From assembly GCA_934433135.1 (NCBI GenBank), contig CAKRZO010000003.1, forward strand, positions 180,606 through 244,605: a stretch of 64,000 nt of DNA. The letters are read 5' to 3'. Positions 32,994-42,288 of the stretch are shown in pieces; the first letter of the stretch is position 1, and each line of letters starts with the position of its first letter. The position numbers were made by a program, and so were the translations under genes. This DNA is from an uncultured Acetatifactor sp. (GTDB lineage: Bacteria; Bacillota; Clostridia; Lachnospirales; Lachnospiraceae). The notes beneath the pieces are model-generated. The model was not told the DNA's origin. It made no database searches and saw nothing but the letters and a program-made list of their open reading frames with translations.

Positions 32994-33731
32994 TTACCTC
33001 CCGTACTGCGACAGAATGCGGTCAATCGTCCTGCTGGCTTCGCTTTTGGTCAGGCTCTCCACATCGTAGTCCGGTATTATTTTATGCTTGGCCAGAAGAC
33101 CGTATAACCATTGTTTTTGCGGTTTCGTGGCCAGCGACTCTTTCGCGGGGGCGAAATGAAGGCTTTGCGGGGTAAAAAGTTTCTCTTCCGGCTGATAAAA
33201 AGCCGCAACAAGCCTTTGATAAAGCTCGGTTGTGGCCAATACATCTCCCATAGCGCGGTGTGCCCGATGCTGGATGCCGTAATAGGAAGTCAGGTATTCC
33301 AGCGAACGGCGTTCTAACTGCGGCAGGTATTTACGGGCAATGAGAAGCGTGTCCATTCCTGTTTTATCCTGTGCGGCAGCATCTGCGTCCTGCTTTCCAT
33401 ATGCCATGGTCAGTCCGCATCGGAAGGCGGTTTGTTTTAAAAAGGAATAGTCAAACTGCAGGTTATGTCCAAGCAAGGGATAATCTTCCAGCCACTCTAA
33501 GAAGTGCGGTATGACATCCCTTTCCGGCGGCGCCGAAGAAAGCATTTCATCCGTAATGCCGGTAATCTCCGTGATCCGTTCCGGCAGTTTTCTTCCGGGG
33601 AAAAGAAAGGTGCTGAACCTGTCCGTTTCTTTCCCTTCCGTTATTTTTACGGCGCCGATTTCAATAATCCGGTCGGTAACCGGATTCAGACCTGTTGTCT
33701 CCATATCCAGGCAAATATAGGAGTCTGTCAT
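32994..33731 (-). CDS. 3'-5' exonuclease, DnaQ/DNA polymerase III epsilon-like
   Basis: 245 residues. Residues 1-180 form a DEDDh exonuclease: CLDMETTGLNP (Exo I, DxE), GHNLQFDYSFL (Exo II), and HRAMGDVLAT (Exo III with His and Asp). The C-terminal 60 residues form an extra helical segment. It could proofread or trim RNA/DNA ends; it is not the replicative epsilon because of its length and context. The start overlaps the nth stop by four bases, so the two repair enzymes are coupled. Confidence 0.9.
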   Translation of the reverse strand: MTDSYICLDMETTGLNPVTDRIIEIGAVKITEGKETDRFSTFLFPGRKLPERITEITGITDEMLSSAPPERDVIPHFLEWLEDYPLLGHNLQFDYSFLKQTAFRCGLTMAYGKQDADAAAQDKTGMDTLLIARKYLPQLERRSLEYLTSYYGIQHRAHRAMGDVLATTELYQRLVAAFYQPEEKLFTPQSLHFAPAKESLATKPQKQWLYGLLAKHKIIPDYDVESLTKSEASRTIDRILSQYGR

Positions 33732-34381
33732 TTTTTCCTCCGTTCCGCGGGCTCTTTGTGTTCATACTCTTTGCAATATTCCCGTAAAAAGCACTTTTCG
33801 CATGCCGGGCTCTGGGCCTTGCAGATTTCTCTTCCGAATGCAATCAGGTGCATATTAATCAAAATCCAGTGATCCTTCGGGACTTCTTTCATCAGATCAA
33901 ACTCCACTTTCACGGGGTCATCACTGTCTGTCAGACCCAGTCTTTTGGAAATTCGTTTTACATGCGTATCCACAACAATACTGGGATCGTGAAAAATATT
34001 CCCGCGGATCACGTTGGCCGTCTTTCTGCCGACACCCGGAAGCGCCGTAAGTTCCTCCAGCGTACGTGGGACTTCCCCTCCGTACTGTTCCATCAGCTGC
34101 CTGCAGCAGGCAATGATATTTTTGGCCTTGTTATGGTAAAAACCGGTGGAATGAATATCCTGCTCCAGTTCCTCAAGCTGTGCTCCCGCAAAAGCCTCTA
34201 CGGATGGATACTTCTGAAACAGTGTCTGTGTTACTATGTTGACTCTGGCATCCGTACACTGTGCGCTTAATATAGTAGCAATCAAAAGCTGCCAGGCGGA
34301 CCTATGGTCAAGGGAGCATCTGTCATCCGTTCCGTAATAGGCATCCAGCGCTTCCAGAATCTTTGCTGTCTTCTTTTTCAC
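33728..34381 (-). CDS. nth: Endonuclease III
   Basis: 217 residues from a GTG start. This bifunctional glycosylase/AP lyase removes oxidised pyrimidines. Visible are SAQCTDARVN, the HhH motif LPGVGRKTANVI with catalytic Lys, VDTHVKRIS with catalytic Asp, and the 4Fe-4S ligands CX6CX2CX5C in CKAQSPACEKCFLREYC. The GTG at 34381 is preferred: AGAGG is ten bases upstream, the product has the family's usual length, and the earlier in-frame ATG lies in the GTAACAGTTCA repeat fragment. It is coupled to the DnaQ-like gene downstream. Confidence 0.95.
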   Translation of the reverse strand: MKKKTAKILEALDAYYGTDDRCSLDHRSAWQLLIATILSAQCTDARVNIVTQTLFQKYPSVEAFAGAQLEELEQDIHSTGFYHNKAKNIIACCRQLMEQYGGEVPRTLEELTALPGVGRKTANVIRGNIFHDPSIVVDTHVKRISKRLGLTDSDDPVKVEFDLMKEVPKDHWILINMHLIAFGREICKAQSPACEKCFLREYCKEYEHKEPAERRKK

Positions 34382-34414
34382 TTCTTTCGTACCTCTCTGT
34401 ATTCCATTGAAAAT

Positions 34415-34474
34415 GTAACAGTTCAGGTGCGCCCGGCTCATTGCCGAAGCAACGGAAATGCGGCGCACGTTTTT
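34415..34474. repeat. Partial GTAACAGTTCA repeat with hairpin
   Basis: One end GTAACAGTTCAG is followed by GTGCGCC and GGCGCAC that form a stem and by a T-run on the plus side. The segment sits between the radical SAM stop codon and the nth start. Confidence 0.6.
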
Positions 34475-36375
34475 TAATTTGTCATCACGGCTGTAATTGG
34501 CAATCCTAACCGGATTTCCTGCACAAAAGCGTCTCCCGTCAGTGGATCGCGTCTTTGGTAATCAAACAGAATTCCGTAGATTTCCGAAGCAGACTGTTCC
34601 TTTCCCTGGTCGGGAACCGGGCGGGAAGCGATTTCCAAGTGTGTCATACGCGCCAGCTGTTTGTAATCATATTCCCGATATTCCGGCAAAAAACGCCGTT
34701 CCTGCTCTTCTTTTTTATAAAAGTCATATATCAAACCTTTATAAGGCATCTGATTCGGGCAAAAATCCGGTCTGCTTTTCAGATTTTCCCGTAAATACAG
34801 GTCATAGGTAAGCAGCCGCCTGTAAAGGGGCAACTGTTCCTTATCATACTGTGCCGCAAATTCCAGAAGCACATGATAAAAATGGCTTCTTGCCGGGGTA
34901 TGAAGGGTATACCCTTTCCGTACATAAAAATCCGCCAACGCCTCAAACATGGCAAAAGGCGATGCAAAGCATTGTTCCAGCACCGGAAGTGTCGTCCGGT
35001 ACTGATTGGAATTATAATATAATTCCACCATTTCTTCAATCCTTTTTAAGCGCAGCACATCCGCATAGGGAAGCCATTTTGTGGAAAGAACCTCGTACGG
35101 CGGCATGCTGCAGGACAGAATTTCGAACTCTTGTGCCCGTTCGCACATCTCGGAGCCTTTCAGTACCTTTAAAAAGCCAAGCTGCAGCTGATCCGGCCTC
35201 ATGGCATAAACCCGGTCAAAGGATCGGGCAAAGCTTGCATAATCTTCAAAAGGGAGTCCCGCAATCAGATCCAGATGTTGGTGAATGTTGTGGTTTGCCG
35301 CGATGGCCGCCACTACCTTTTCCACATGATCCAGATTCATCACTCTGTGAATTGCCTGGAGGGTCTGCGGATTCGCCGTCTGGATACCGATTTCCAGCTG
35401 TACAAGTCCGGGGCGCATTTTCCCTAACAAGGCAATCTCTTCTTCGGTCAGCAGATCCGCTGCAATTTCAAAATGAAAATTCGTTTTTCCGTTGTCATGC
35501 TCCAACAAATAGGACCAGATCGCCATGGCATGGGCATGATTGCAATTAAACGTTCTGTCTACAAATTTTACCTGGGAAACTTCTTTGTCTAAAAAAAACT
35601 GCAGTTCTTCTTTTACGATGTCGATGTTGCGCAGCCTTACCTTCTTATCAATGGAAGAAAGACAGTAACTGCAGCGGTAAGGACAGCCTCTGGAAGATTC
35701 ATAGTAAATGATCCGGTTGGCAAAGGTTTCCGGATCCCGATACAGGAAGGGAAGCTTGTCAAGATCCGTCAAAGCACGGGGCAATGTGGGACCATCCTGC
35801 AAATACAGGCCGGGGATTTTTCTTAACTTGCCTGCACTTTGTCCCTCCGCATCTCGTTCCTTTGCATTTCGTCCTTCCCAGCTCGGCTCCTCTGTATTTT
35901 GCTCTTTCTGCTCTGCCTCTTCTGTCCTTTCTCCCTGATCCTCTCTATTCTGCTGCTCCTGTTTTCGCTCTTCCTGTTTTTCCCAGGCAAGATAATATCC
36001 CAGCACTTCCCGAAAGGTTTCTTCTCCTTCTCCTACCATGATTCCGGTAAGAAACGGAAACTGTTTGAAAACGGCCGGGGCATCATAACTTACTTCCGGA
36101 CCGCCCAGCCACAGAGGGATTCCCGGCAGAATCTTGGGCAGTTCTCTTAAAAGCTTTTCGATGATTTCCCAGTTCCAGATATAGCAGGAAAAGCCGATGA
36201 CATCCGGCTTTCTCTGATAGATATCCGCTAAAATGTCCTCTGTTCTTTGATTAATCGTATATTCCGCAATCTCTATATTCTTTCCGGCTTCCGACCCGGC
36301 ATAAGCCCGAAGACTGTAGACAGCCGGATTGGAATGAATGTATTTTGCATTTACGGCGCACAACAAAAATTTCAT
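34474..36375 (-). CDS. B12-binding-domain radical SAM protein with DUF4080
   Basis: About 633 residues. The cobalamin-binding-type domain comes first (CAVNAKYIHSNPAVYSLRAY, VIGFSCYIWNWEII), then the radical SAM core with the CX3CX2C cluster motif in SSRGCPYRCSYCLSS, and a C-terminal DUF4080-like region. An unusual E/Q/R-rich insert of about 60 residues (EEAEQKEQNTEEP) breaks the chain between the two domains. It should cleave SAM to make a radical; the modified substrate is unknown. ATG 36375 is chosen over an upstream ATG because the conserved KFLLCAVNAKYIHSN begins there. It follows the phosphoesterase gene by 13 bases. Confidence 0.88.
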   Translation of the reverse strand: MKFLLCAVNAKYIHSNPAVYSLRAYAGSEAGKNIEIAEYTINQRTEDILADIYQRKPDVIGFSCYIWNWEIIEKLLRELPKILPGIPLWLGGPEVSYDAPAVFKQFPFLTGIMVGEGEETFREVLGYYLAWEKQEERKQEQQNREDQGERTEEAEQKEQNTEEPSWEGRNAKERDAEGQSAGKLRKIPGLYLQDGPTLPRALTDLDKLPFLYRDPETFANRIIYYESSRGCPYRCSYCLSSIDKKVRLRNIDIVKEELQFFLDKEVSQVKFVDRTFNCNHAHAMAIWSYLLEHDNGKTNFHFEIAADLLTEEEIALLGKMRPGLVQLEIGIQTANPQTLQAIHRVMNLDHVEKVVAAIAANHNIHQHLDLIAGLPFEDYASFARSFDRVYAMRPDQLQLGFLKVLKGSEMCERAQEFEILSCSMPPYEVLSTKWLPYADVLRLKRIEEMVELYYNSNQYRTTLPVLEQCFASPFAMFEALADFYVRKGYTLHTPARSHFYHVLLEFAAQYDKEQLPLYRRLLTYDLYLRENLKSRPDFCPNQMPYKGLIYDFYKKEEQERRFLPEYREYDYKQLARMTHLEIASRPVPDQGKEQSASEIYGILFDYQRRDPLTGDAFVQEIRLGLPITAVMTN

Positions 36376-36388
36376 ATCCCACTGTTCC

Positions 36389-37276
36389 TCATTCTGCAGA
36401 TATTTTTTCGTTGAAAAACGGATCGATAGCAAGGCGGCATGCCGCCTCTTCCCAGATTTCTTCCGTTATTTCAAAAAGGGGGCCTCCGTAAAGCTGCGCT
36501 GCCAAAGCAACACAGTCATAAAAGTAATTCCGTCCGGTAAGCAGCGTTTTTTCAATGGCTTTTGTAAGAATTTTGCCGTATTCCTCCAGCCCGCTTTCCC
36601 TAAAGTCCCGCAGATAACCCTGTACATCATAGGGAATCGTATGAAATTCCGCTCTCCATTCTCCCTGTTCCCCGCAAAGAACCGCATACTGCGCATGGCA
36701 TCCCTCATGATCAATACACAATCCCAAAGAACCGGGGTTCATATAGGTCTTTCCGCCTATTCTCTCCATTTGTTGCTTATGGGTATGTCCGCCGAGGAGC
36801 CAGTCCGTTCCGGCCTCGTTTAAAGCCCTCTCCAGAAGCTTTTCTTCCAGCGCAACGTTTCCCCTGCTTCTTCCCGGCACTCCATGGCACAAAGTAAGAG
36901 ACGGCAGTCCCGGAAAAGAAAGGATCCGCTCGCCCGGAAGCTTTTTAAGGCATTGCATCTGTTCCCGGGAAATATGGTTGGCAGTATAATAAAGAGAACC
37001 GCTTGCAGAAGAAGGGTGCCATCCCTGATCCTTCTGCTCGTTTTCCAGAAGATACTCCTCCCGGTTCCCGCGTACGACATAACACGGGTATTTTTCTGCC
37101 ATAGCTTGAAATACCGCAAATATTTTTTCCGGATAAGGCGCATCCGTTACATAATCTCCGAGGCCGATAATACCATCGATCGGGCCTTTCTTAATTGCCT
37201 CTTTCTCCAGCGCTTCCAGAAAAGCTTCCAGCGCTTTATAATTGCCGTGAACATCACTGATGACCGCCAGTCTCAT
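36389..37276 (-). CDS. Calcineurin-like metallophosphoesterase
   Basis: 295 residues. The dimetal motifs are all visible: AVISDVHGNYKAL at the N-terminus, GIIGLGDYVTDAP, VVRGNREEYL, LCHGVPG and the GGHTHKQQ block. Such enzymes hydrolyse phosphomono- or diesters; the YfcE-type and diadenosine tetraphosphatase-like branches are nearest in layout. The C-terminal 90 residues are an extension not needed for the core. It overlaps no gene but is packed six bases after the Fe-ADH stop and 13 bases before the radical SAM start, in one operon. Confidence 0.88.
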   Translation of the reverse strand: MRLAVISDVHGNYKALEAFLEALEKEAIKKGPIDGIIGLGDYVTDAPYPEKIFAVFQAMAEKYPCYVVRGNREEYLLENEQKDQGWHPSSASGSLYYTANHISREQMQCLKKLPGERILSFPGLPSLTLCHGVPGRSRGNVALEEKLLERALNEAGTDWLLGGHTHKQQMERIGGKTYMNPGSLGLCIDHEGCHAQYAVLCGEQGEWRAEFHTIPYDVQGYLRDFRESGLEEYGKILTKAIEKTLLTGRNYFYDCVALAAQLYGGPLFEITEEIWEEAACRLAIDPFFNEKISAE

Positions 37277-37282
37277 AAGTTT

Positions 37283-38497
37283 TCATTTCCTTCCTTTTTC
37301 AAGTGCTTCCAGTACCTGCAGGAATGTTTCTTTTTCCCAGATCACCGGAACCGGATATGCCGGATTGGCCTCCTCCATGGCTCTGGCAATCAACTCCGGG
37401 AAGTCTTCTTTGCGCAGTTCGATGAAGCCGGAAGGAATTCCCAGATCGTCACGCAGTTGTTCGATGGCTGCAATAAACTTCTTCGCCTTCTCCTCTTTAT
37501 CTTTTCCGGTAATCCCGATGCTGTCCGCCAGCCGCCCGAGAGAGGCATAGACCGCGCTTCCATATGCCTTTAATACATAAGGAAGAATTACGGCGTTGGC
37601 TTTTCCGTGAGGAATCCCGTACATGGCGCCGACTGCATGCGCCAGGGCATGCACATAACCTACAAAGTTGTTGGTAAATGCGCTTCCGGCATATGCGGAT
37701 GCCAGTAACATCTTTTCCCTGGCCCGTAGGTTGCTTCCGTCCCGATAGACTACCGGCAGATTTTCAAAAATCATCTGCACTGCCGAAACTGCCGTCTTCC
37801 GTACATAACGGGATGGGAAAAGATTGGTATAGGCCTCTATGGCATGGGTCAGGGCGTCCATTCCCGTCTGTGCTGTCATCTCTCCGGAAAGACCTACTGT
37901 CAGAGCCGGATCCAGAATCGCCATGTGGGGAATCAGTACCGGATCGCTGACGGCATATTTATAATGCGTACCGTTTCGCATATCGGTTACTACAGCCGCT
38001 GCCGTCACTTCCGATCCGGTTCCGGCAGTAGTGGGTATGGCATAAAGGGGCGGAATCTTCTTTATTACTTTCAGAACGCCCTTCATCTGCGGAATGGTCC
38101 GATCCGGTCTTGCCAGCCTTGCACCGATGGCTTTGGCACAGTCTATAACAGAACCGCCTCCCAGTGCGGCAATCGCCTGACAATTTTCCCTACGGTAACA
38201 AAAAACTCCTTCCTCCACACAGGCAATCTCCGGATCCGGCATCACCTGATCGAAGCAGATTCCGGTGATGCCCTCTTTTTCCAAAGCCTTAAGCAGGGAC
38301 GGAATCACGCCTCTTCTTACAAAGCCTTCTGTGGTAACCAGAAGAACCCTTTGGATTCCCTGCCCGGTTAAAAGTTCCGGCAGGCGCATCAGGCTGCCGG
38401 AGCCTGTCACCATCTGCGGCCGTCTTCCTTCCGTAAGCCGCAGCACTCTGCTGAATGCATATTGTCTGATCCGATAACGACATATCTTGCCGGTCAT
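37283..38497 (-). CDS. Iron-containing alcohol dehydrogenase
   Basis: 404 residues, the usual size of group III Fe-ADHs. NAD-binding CQAIAALGGGSVIDCAKAIG, AIPTTAGTGSEVTAAAVV, and the metal-binding GMDALTHAIEAYTN and HALAHAVGAMYGIPHGKAN (three His and one Asp) are all present. It reduces aldehydes to alcohols, or the reverse, with NAD(P)H; in fermentative Clostridia it disposes of reducing power. The first 30 residues are basic and lack similarity. It is first in the run leading to nth and the exonuclease. Confidence 0.92.
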   Translation of the reverse strand: MTGKICRYRIRQYAFSRVLRLTEGRRPQMVTGSGSLMRLPELLTGQGIQRVLLVTTEGFVRRGVIPSLLKALEKEGITGICFDQVMPDPEIACVEEGVFCYRRENCQAIAALGGGSVIDCAKAIGARLARPDRTIPQMKGVLKVIKKIPPLYAIPTTAGTGSEVTAAAVVTDMRNGTHYKYAVSDPVLIPHMAILDPALTVGLSGEMTAQTGMDALTHAIEAYTNLFPSRYVRKTAVSAVQMIFENLPVVYRDGSNLRAREKMLLASAYAGSAFTNNFVGYVHALAHAVGAMYGIPHGKANAVILPYVLKAYGSAVYASLGRLADSIGITGKDKEEKAKKFIAAIEQLRDDLGIPSGFIELRKEDFPELIARAMEEANPAYPVPVIWEKETFLQVLEALEKGRK

Positions 38498-38637
38498 TTT
38501 CCCACTTCCTTTCTGGCTATTTTCCTATTAATCCCCGCTTCTGAGCGACTTTATCGTGAAGGTAGGCCAATTTTTTGCCATAAAAGCAATTTGCTTTCGC
38601 TCAGGAACAAATTGCAATCGCATCTTAATGCGATTTT

Positions 38638-40431
38638 TTAACGCAAGGTCTTCCACACGATCTTTCTTCGTTCTTCCCGCAACTGTTCCGCCTGCTCCGA
38701 GTCGTAAGAAAGAACTTCCCTGTAGCCGAGGGTATCCGCCCGTTTACGCAGCTTCTGCCAAAGTTCCTCATATTCCGCCTCGTCTTCTGTCCGGATCATT
38801 TCCGCAAAATAAGAAGCCGCCGTTGTCAGGACCGCATTGCGTTTACGGTAAATTTCCTCCGGTTCCTCGCAAGAAGGCTCTGTATAGGCCGGAATCACAG
38901 ACAGCATTCCCTCCGCTGCCAGATATTCGATCTCATCCTCCGCCTCCATAAAAAGGCTCCACCTGTCTTCTACGGAAAGCTTTTCTATAGCCTCATCCCC
39001 GGAAATAACCTGCGTTTTCTTCTTGTTCCACAGAGTATAATTATAGGAAAAGCCGCTGGGGCAGACTTCCGTCAAGGTAACTGGATGGGCGGAAAGGCGG
39101 CTGCTGCCTTCCCGGAACGTACCGTTTCCCCATTCCGCCGGCACATTCTGCGACTTTACCGAATCCAACAGAACACTTTCTCCGTACTCTGTCAGAACGG
39201 GATTCCCATCCTCCATCTGCCAGGTCAGACCCAGAGGGCCGGCTGTCTTACTGCCGTTTATCGTCCCTCCATCCATAATTCCTTCCGTGGAATACAGCCA
39301 GTTAAGCAGCTGCACCATACGTTGAGGATCTTTTGTACTGCTTCCCACAGCCAGGTATTTATCCACGGTTCCCATAGGATTGATACCGTAAGAAACCGGA
39401 CGCATTTCTTCAAAAGGCGCCAGGCGGTAATTGCCCTTCTTTTCCTCTGCATAGAAGGTAAAAAGCGGTGACTCTCCTTCCTCCTGTACAAGGCCTTCCG
39501 CCCATGCCTGTCTGAGCCCGGAAAGAATCTGCTCCGTCACCCCGTCCTCTTCCAGTAAGGCATCGAAAGAACCGCTGTTTTTCGTAAACCGCACCAACCC
39601 GTTTGTCTCATAGCCGAAGGCTCCGGCAATTGCCGTAATATCATCCAGGATGTCTTTGTCCTGCCCGGTACGCTGTGTACCTGACTGTGCATTCTGTTGT
39701 GTACCGCGTTGCTCAGCATGCAAAGAAAAGGCACTGCGTCTCCCATCCTGCAGCTGCATGGCTTTTGCCGCCGCAAACAAATCCTCTAGATCTTCCAGTT
39801 CCGGTGTTCCTGCCTCTTCATACGCTTCCCAGTCCACCCAGAGTCCGTAACGGACATTGCGCTCCTCCGAAGGCGTTTCCGCAGAAAGACTGCTTAAAGC
39901 CGTCGGAATGATATAAATATCCTGTTCCCAGCAGGGTTCATTCCAGTACCGCAGTGCTTTTTCGTAATTCAAAAGATCCGTCCCCTCCAGATACGGCGCC
40001 ATATTTAAGAAAAGTCCCTTTGTCACAAGCTTCTCCGGATCTTCCTCTTCCTTTCTTAATACCAGAAGATCCGCCTGCTCCAGTGCTCCTTTCGCGGTCG
40101 TATCCAGATATTTCAGTTGTATACTCAGTTTTTCTTCCAGAATCTTTGCATACCATCCGGTCTGCAGTCCGCGATACTGAGCATCCGGGTCATACACGGA
40201 TACGGTAAGGAGATCTTTTTTCGCTTCCCTGTTCCCGCAGGCAGTCAGAAAAACCGCAGCACCGAATACCGCAGTGACCGTAATTCCTTTTTTGATTCTT
40301 TCTGTTATTCTTTTTTCCGTTCTTTTTCTTTCTGTTATTTTTCTTTCCGCTGTTCTGCTTTCTATCCTTCTTTTTCTCAATTCTTTCCCGTTTTCCGTTC
40401 CTGAATTTATCCCTGATCTCATCATTCCCAT
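38638..40431 (-). CDS. Extracellular solute-binding lipoprotein with long basic N-terminus
   Basis: About 597 residues. A lipobox FLTACG places the acylated Cys near residue 65, preceded by a hydrophobic core, but the positively charged n-region before it is about 48 residues long instead of the usual five to ten and consists of degenerate repeats (ERKITERKRTEKRITERIKK). The mature part resembles sugar-binding proteins of ABC transporters (LFLNMAPYLEGTDLLNYEKAL, LNWLYSTEGIMDG). No permease or ATPase gene is next to it. ATG at 40431 has GGAAC closely upstream; an earlier ATG at 40485 lies in a repeat fragment. Could be a receptor for a transporter encoded elsewhere. Confidence 0.72.
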   Translation of the reverse strand: MGMMRSGINSGTENGKELRKRRIESRTAERKITERKRTEKRITERIKKGITVTAVFGAAVFLTACGNREAKKDLLTVSVYDPDAQYRGLQTGWYAKILEEKLSIQLKYLDTTAKGALEQADLLVLRKEEEDPEKLVTKGLFLNMAPYLEGTDLLNYEKALRYWNEPCWEQDIYIIPTALSSLSAETPSEERNVRYGLWVDWEAYEEAGTPELEDLEDLFAAAKAMQLQDGRRSAFSLHAEQRGTQQNAQSGTQRTGQDKDILDDITAIAGAFGYETNGLVRFTKNSGSFDALLEEDGVTEQILSGLRQAWAEGLVQEEGESPLFTFYAEEKKGNYRLAPFEEMRPVSYGINPMGTVDKYLAVGSSTKDPQRMVQLLNWLYSTEGIMDGGTINGSKTAGPLGLTWQMEDGNPVLTEYGESVLLDSVKSQNVPAEWGNGTFREGSSRLSAHPVTLTEVCPSGFSYNYTLWNKKKTQVISGDEAIEKLSVEDRWSLFMEAEDEIEYLAAEGMLSVIPAYTEPSCEEPEEIYRKRNAVLTTAASYFAEMIRTEDEAEYEELWQKLRKRADTLGYREVLSYDSEQAEQLREERRKIVWKTLR

Positions 40432-40473
40432 TTGTTCCGCATCCTTTTTTTGTTTTCCGCACAATCCGTCCAA

Positions 40474-40540
40474 CCATTCAGACAAGCATTCCTGCAGGCA
40501 AATTTCCTACTTTTTGCTTGCCTGAAAATCTGCCGGAACG
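40474..40540. repeat. Partial copy of the GTAACAGTTCA element
   Basis: CAGACAAGCATTC and TGAAAATCTGCC flank a hairpin (AGGCAAATTT with GCTTGCCT), matching the left part of the element at 32741-32911. The outer end is lost. It lies upstream of the lipoprotein gene. Confidence 0.55.
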
Positions 40541-40642
40541 CTTCATTAACAGAATAGTCTGTTTTGGAAAGCTTGTCAAGGAACAAGGTCAAACGGGGGT
40601 TTAGATTTTTCTTAATTTTCTAAAATTTTTCTAAACTTTCAA

Positions 40643-40671
40643 TTGCAAAAAGGAGCAATCAGTAGTAAAAT
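40643..40671 (+). promoter_or_regulatory. Promoter for the OFA transporter
   Basis: TTGCAA and TAAAAT with a 17-base spacer, about 50 bases before the ATG at 40722, in an AT-rich region. Confidence 0.7.
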
Positions 40672-40694
40672 ATTGAACAAATGTTTTAAAAAAA

Positions 40695-40709
40695 GCCCGC
40701 AACGCGGGC
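40695..40709 (+). promoter_or_regulatory. Hairpin abutting the ribosome binding site of the OFA gene
   Basis: GCCCGC and GCGGGC form a six-base GC stem with an AAC loop. AGGAGG begins at the next base and ATG follows six bases later. The stem may block or stabilise the leader; control by it is inference. Confidence 0.6.
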
Positions 40710-40721
40710 AGGAGGTACAAC

Positions 40722-42029
40722 ATGAAAAAAATTCAAAACAAATGGATTCGTGCAGCCATTCCCGCACTGCTTTTGCATTGCAGCATCGGTACGGTTTACT
40801 GCTGGTCCATCTTCAGTCAGGAAATCGCCGATTACATAGGATTTTCCAAAGGGGCTACCGAATGGGCCTTCAGCTTTGCCATCTTCTTCCTCGGTATGTC
40901 GGCTGCTTTCCTGGGAAACATTGTGGAAAAAGACATCCACCGTTCTTCCCTGATTGCTGCAATCTGTTTTGCAGCCGGAATGGCCGGTACCGGTTTCTTT
41001 ATCTGGTACGGCGGTGCGCATCCCCACAGCCTGGTTTCTCTGATCGGTATTTATGTATGCTACGGATTCATTATGGGAATCGGCTTAGGAACCGGTTATC
41101 TTTCCCCGGTTAAGACCCTGATGCTGTGGTTTGAGGATCGCAAAGGTCTGGCTACCGGACTTGCCGTTGCCGGTTTCGGCGCTGCCAAAGCCATTGCCAG
41201 CCCGATTATGCAGGCCCTTTTGGATTCCCTGGAAGTCGGCGGCATTTACAAGATGTTTCTGATCCTTGCCTGCGTTTATTTCGTTATGATGTTTGTCGGC
41301 CACTTGCTTTTGGCCAAGCCCGAAGGCTGGCATGAGCCCGCTTCCGCCGAAAAAGGTGCAAAGGCGATTGACGTTATTAAGACCAAGCCGGTTGTATTTA
41401 TCGGTATCTGGTTGATGTTTTATATCAATATCACCTGCGGCCTTGCTCTGATTTCCCAGGAAAAAATGATTATTAAGTGTATCGGACTTGCCGGCATTGC
41501 CGGAATCCTTGCTTCCGTTACCGCAGTATTCAATGCAGGCGGCCGTCTCGGATTTTCCGCCTGGGCAGACACCATGAAGGATCGGAATACGGTTTATAAG
41601 ATCATGTTGATCCTGTCCATTGTCGCTACCGGTCTTGTTATCCTGACACGCGGAATCGCCGATATGGGCCAGCATACGATTCTTATGGTTCTGGTACTGG
41701 TTCTTTTGTTTGTTGTCAATGCCGGTTACGGCGGCGGCTTCAGCAACGTACCTACCCTTTTATCGGATCATTACGGTATGAAAAATATCAGCGCCATCCA
41801 CGGCATTACGCTTTCCGCCTGGGCCATTGCCGGTCTTACCGGCAACCAGCTGGCAACCTTTATTGTCAACCGGGTAGGCACCCTCCAGGAAGTAAGCGAT
41901 GGACACGGCGGTACGGTTTTGGTAAATCCTGCCGGCTACCAGGCAGTCCTTTACGTTACGTTTACCCTTTATGTGATTGCGACTTTGATCAGTTTCTTTA
42001 TGGTATCTGAGCATAAAAAGAAAAAATAA
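40722..42029 (+). CDS. OFA-family MFS transporter (oxalate/formate antiporter-like)
   Basis: 435 residues with twelve membrane segments. The N-terminal AIPALLLHCSIGTVYCWSIF, the GIGLGTGYLSPVKTLMLWF block and GFGAAKAIASPIMQALLD in the first half mark the OFA branch of the major facilitator superfamily, which carries oxalate, formate or related monocarboxylates. The substrate here is unproven. A consensus promoter and a hairpin-bound AGGAGG control it; a strong terminator follows. It stands alone. Confidence 0.9.
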   Translation: MKKIQNKWIRAAIPALLLHCSIGTVYCWSIFSQEIADYIGFSKGATEWAFSFAIFFLGMSAAFLGNIVEKDIHRSSLIAAICFAAGMAGTGFFIWYGGAHPHSLVSLIGIYVCYGFIMGIGLGTGYLSPVKTLMLWFEDRKGLATGLAVAGFGAAKAIASPIMQALLDSLEVGGIYKMFLILACVYFVMMFVGHLLLAKPEGWHEPASAEKGAKAIDVIKTKPVVFIGIWLMFYINITCGLALISQEKMIIKCIGLAGIAGILASVTAVFNAGGRLGFSAWADTMKDRNTVYKIMLILSIVATGLVILTRGIADMGQHTILMVLVLVLLFVVNAGYGGGFSNVPTLLSDHYGMKNISAIHGITLSAWAIAGLTGNQLATFIVNRVGTLQEVSDGHGGTVLVNPAGYQAVLYVTFTLYVIATLISFFMVSEHKKKK

Positions 42030-42153
42030 ACATATATTGTAATATGGTATCAAAGTCTAAATCAGCAGGAGTGGTGGAGTCTGTCATAGAACCTTTCAAA
42101 AGAGTTCTATTTCTGCTGATTTTTCAAAAATTTTTTGCTATAAAAAGACCTGT

Positions 42154-42206
42154 AAAAAGACTCCACTGTGTTTGGGACTTGCTCCCAATACAATGGGGTC
42201 TTTTCT
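42154..42206 (+). terminator. Rho-independent terminator after the OFA gene
   Basis: AAAAGACTCCACTGTG and TACAATGGGGTCTTTT form a long stem, with TTGGGA pairing TCCCAA at the top, followed by T. It ends the plus-strand transcript and could also serve the esterase on the minus strand. Confidence 0.8.
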
Positions 42207-42288
42207 GTTTCCAATAAAAATAAGAGTGGCAGGAAGTGATATTTATGTTCGCGTTTTTCGTATATATCTGGAAATGGCTCCGCGGCCT

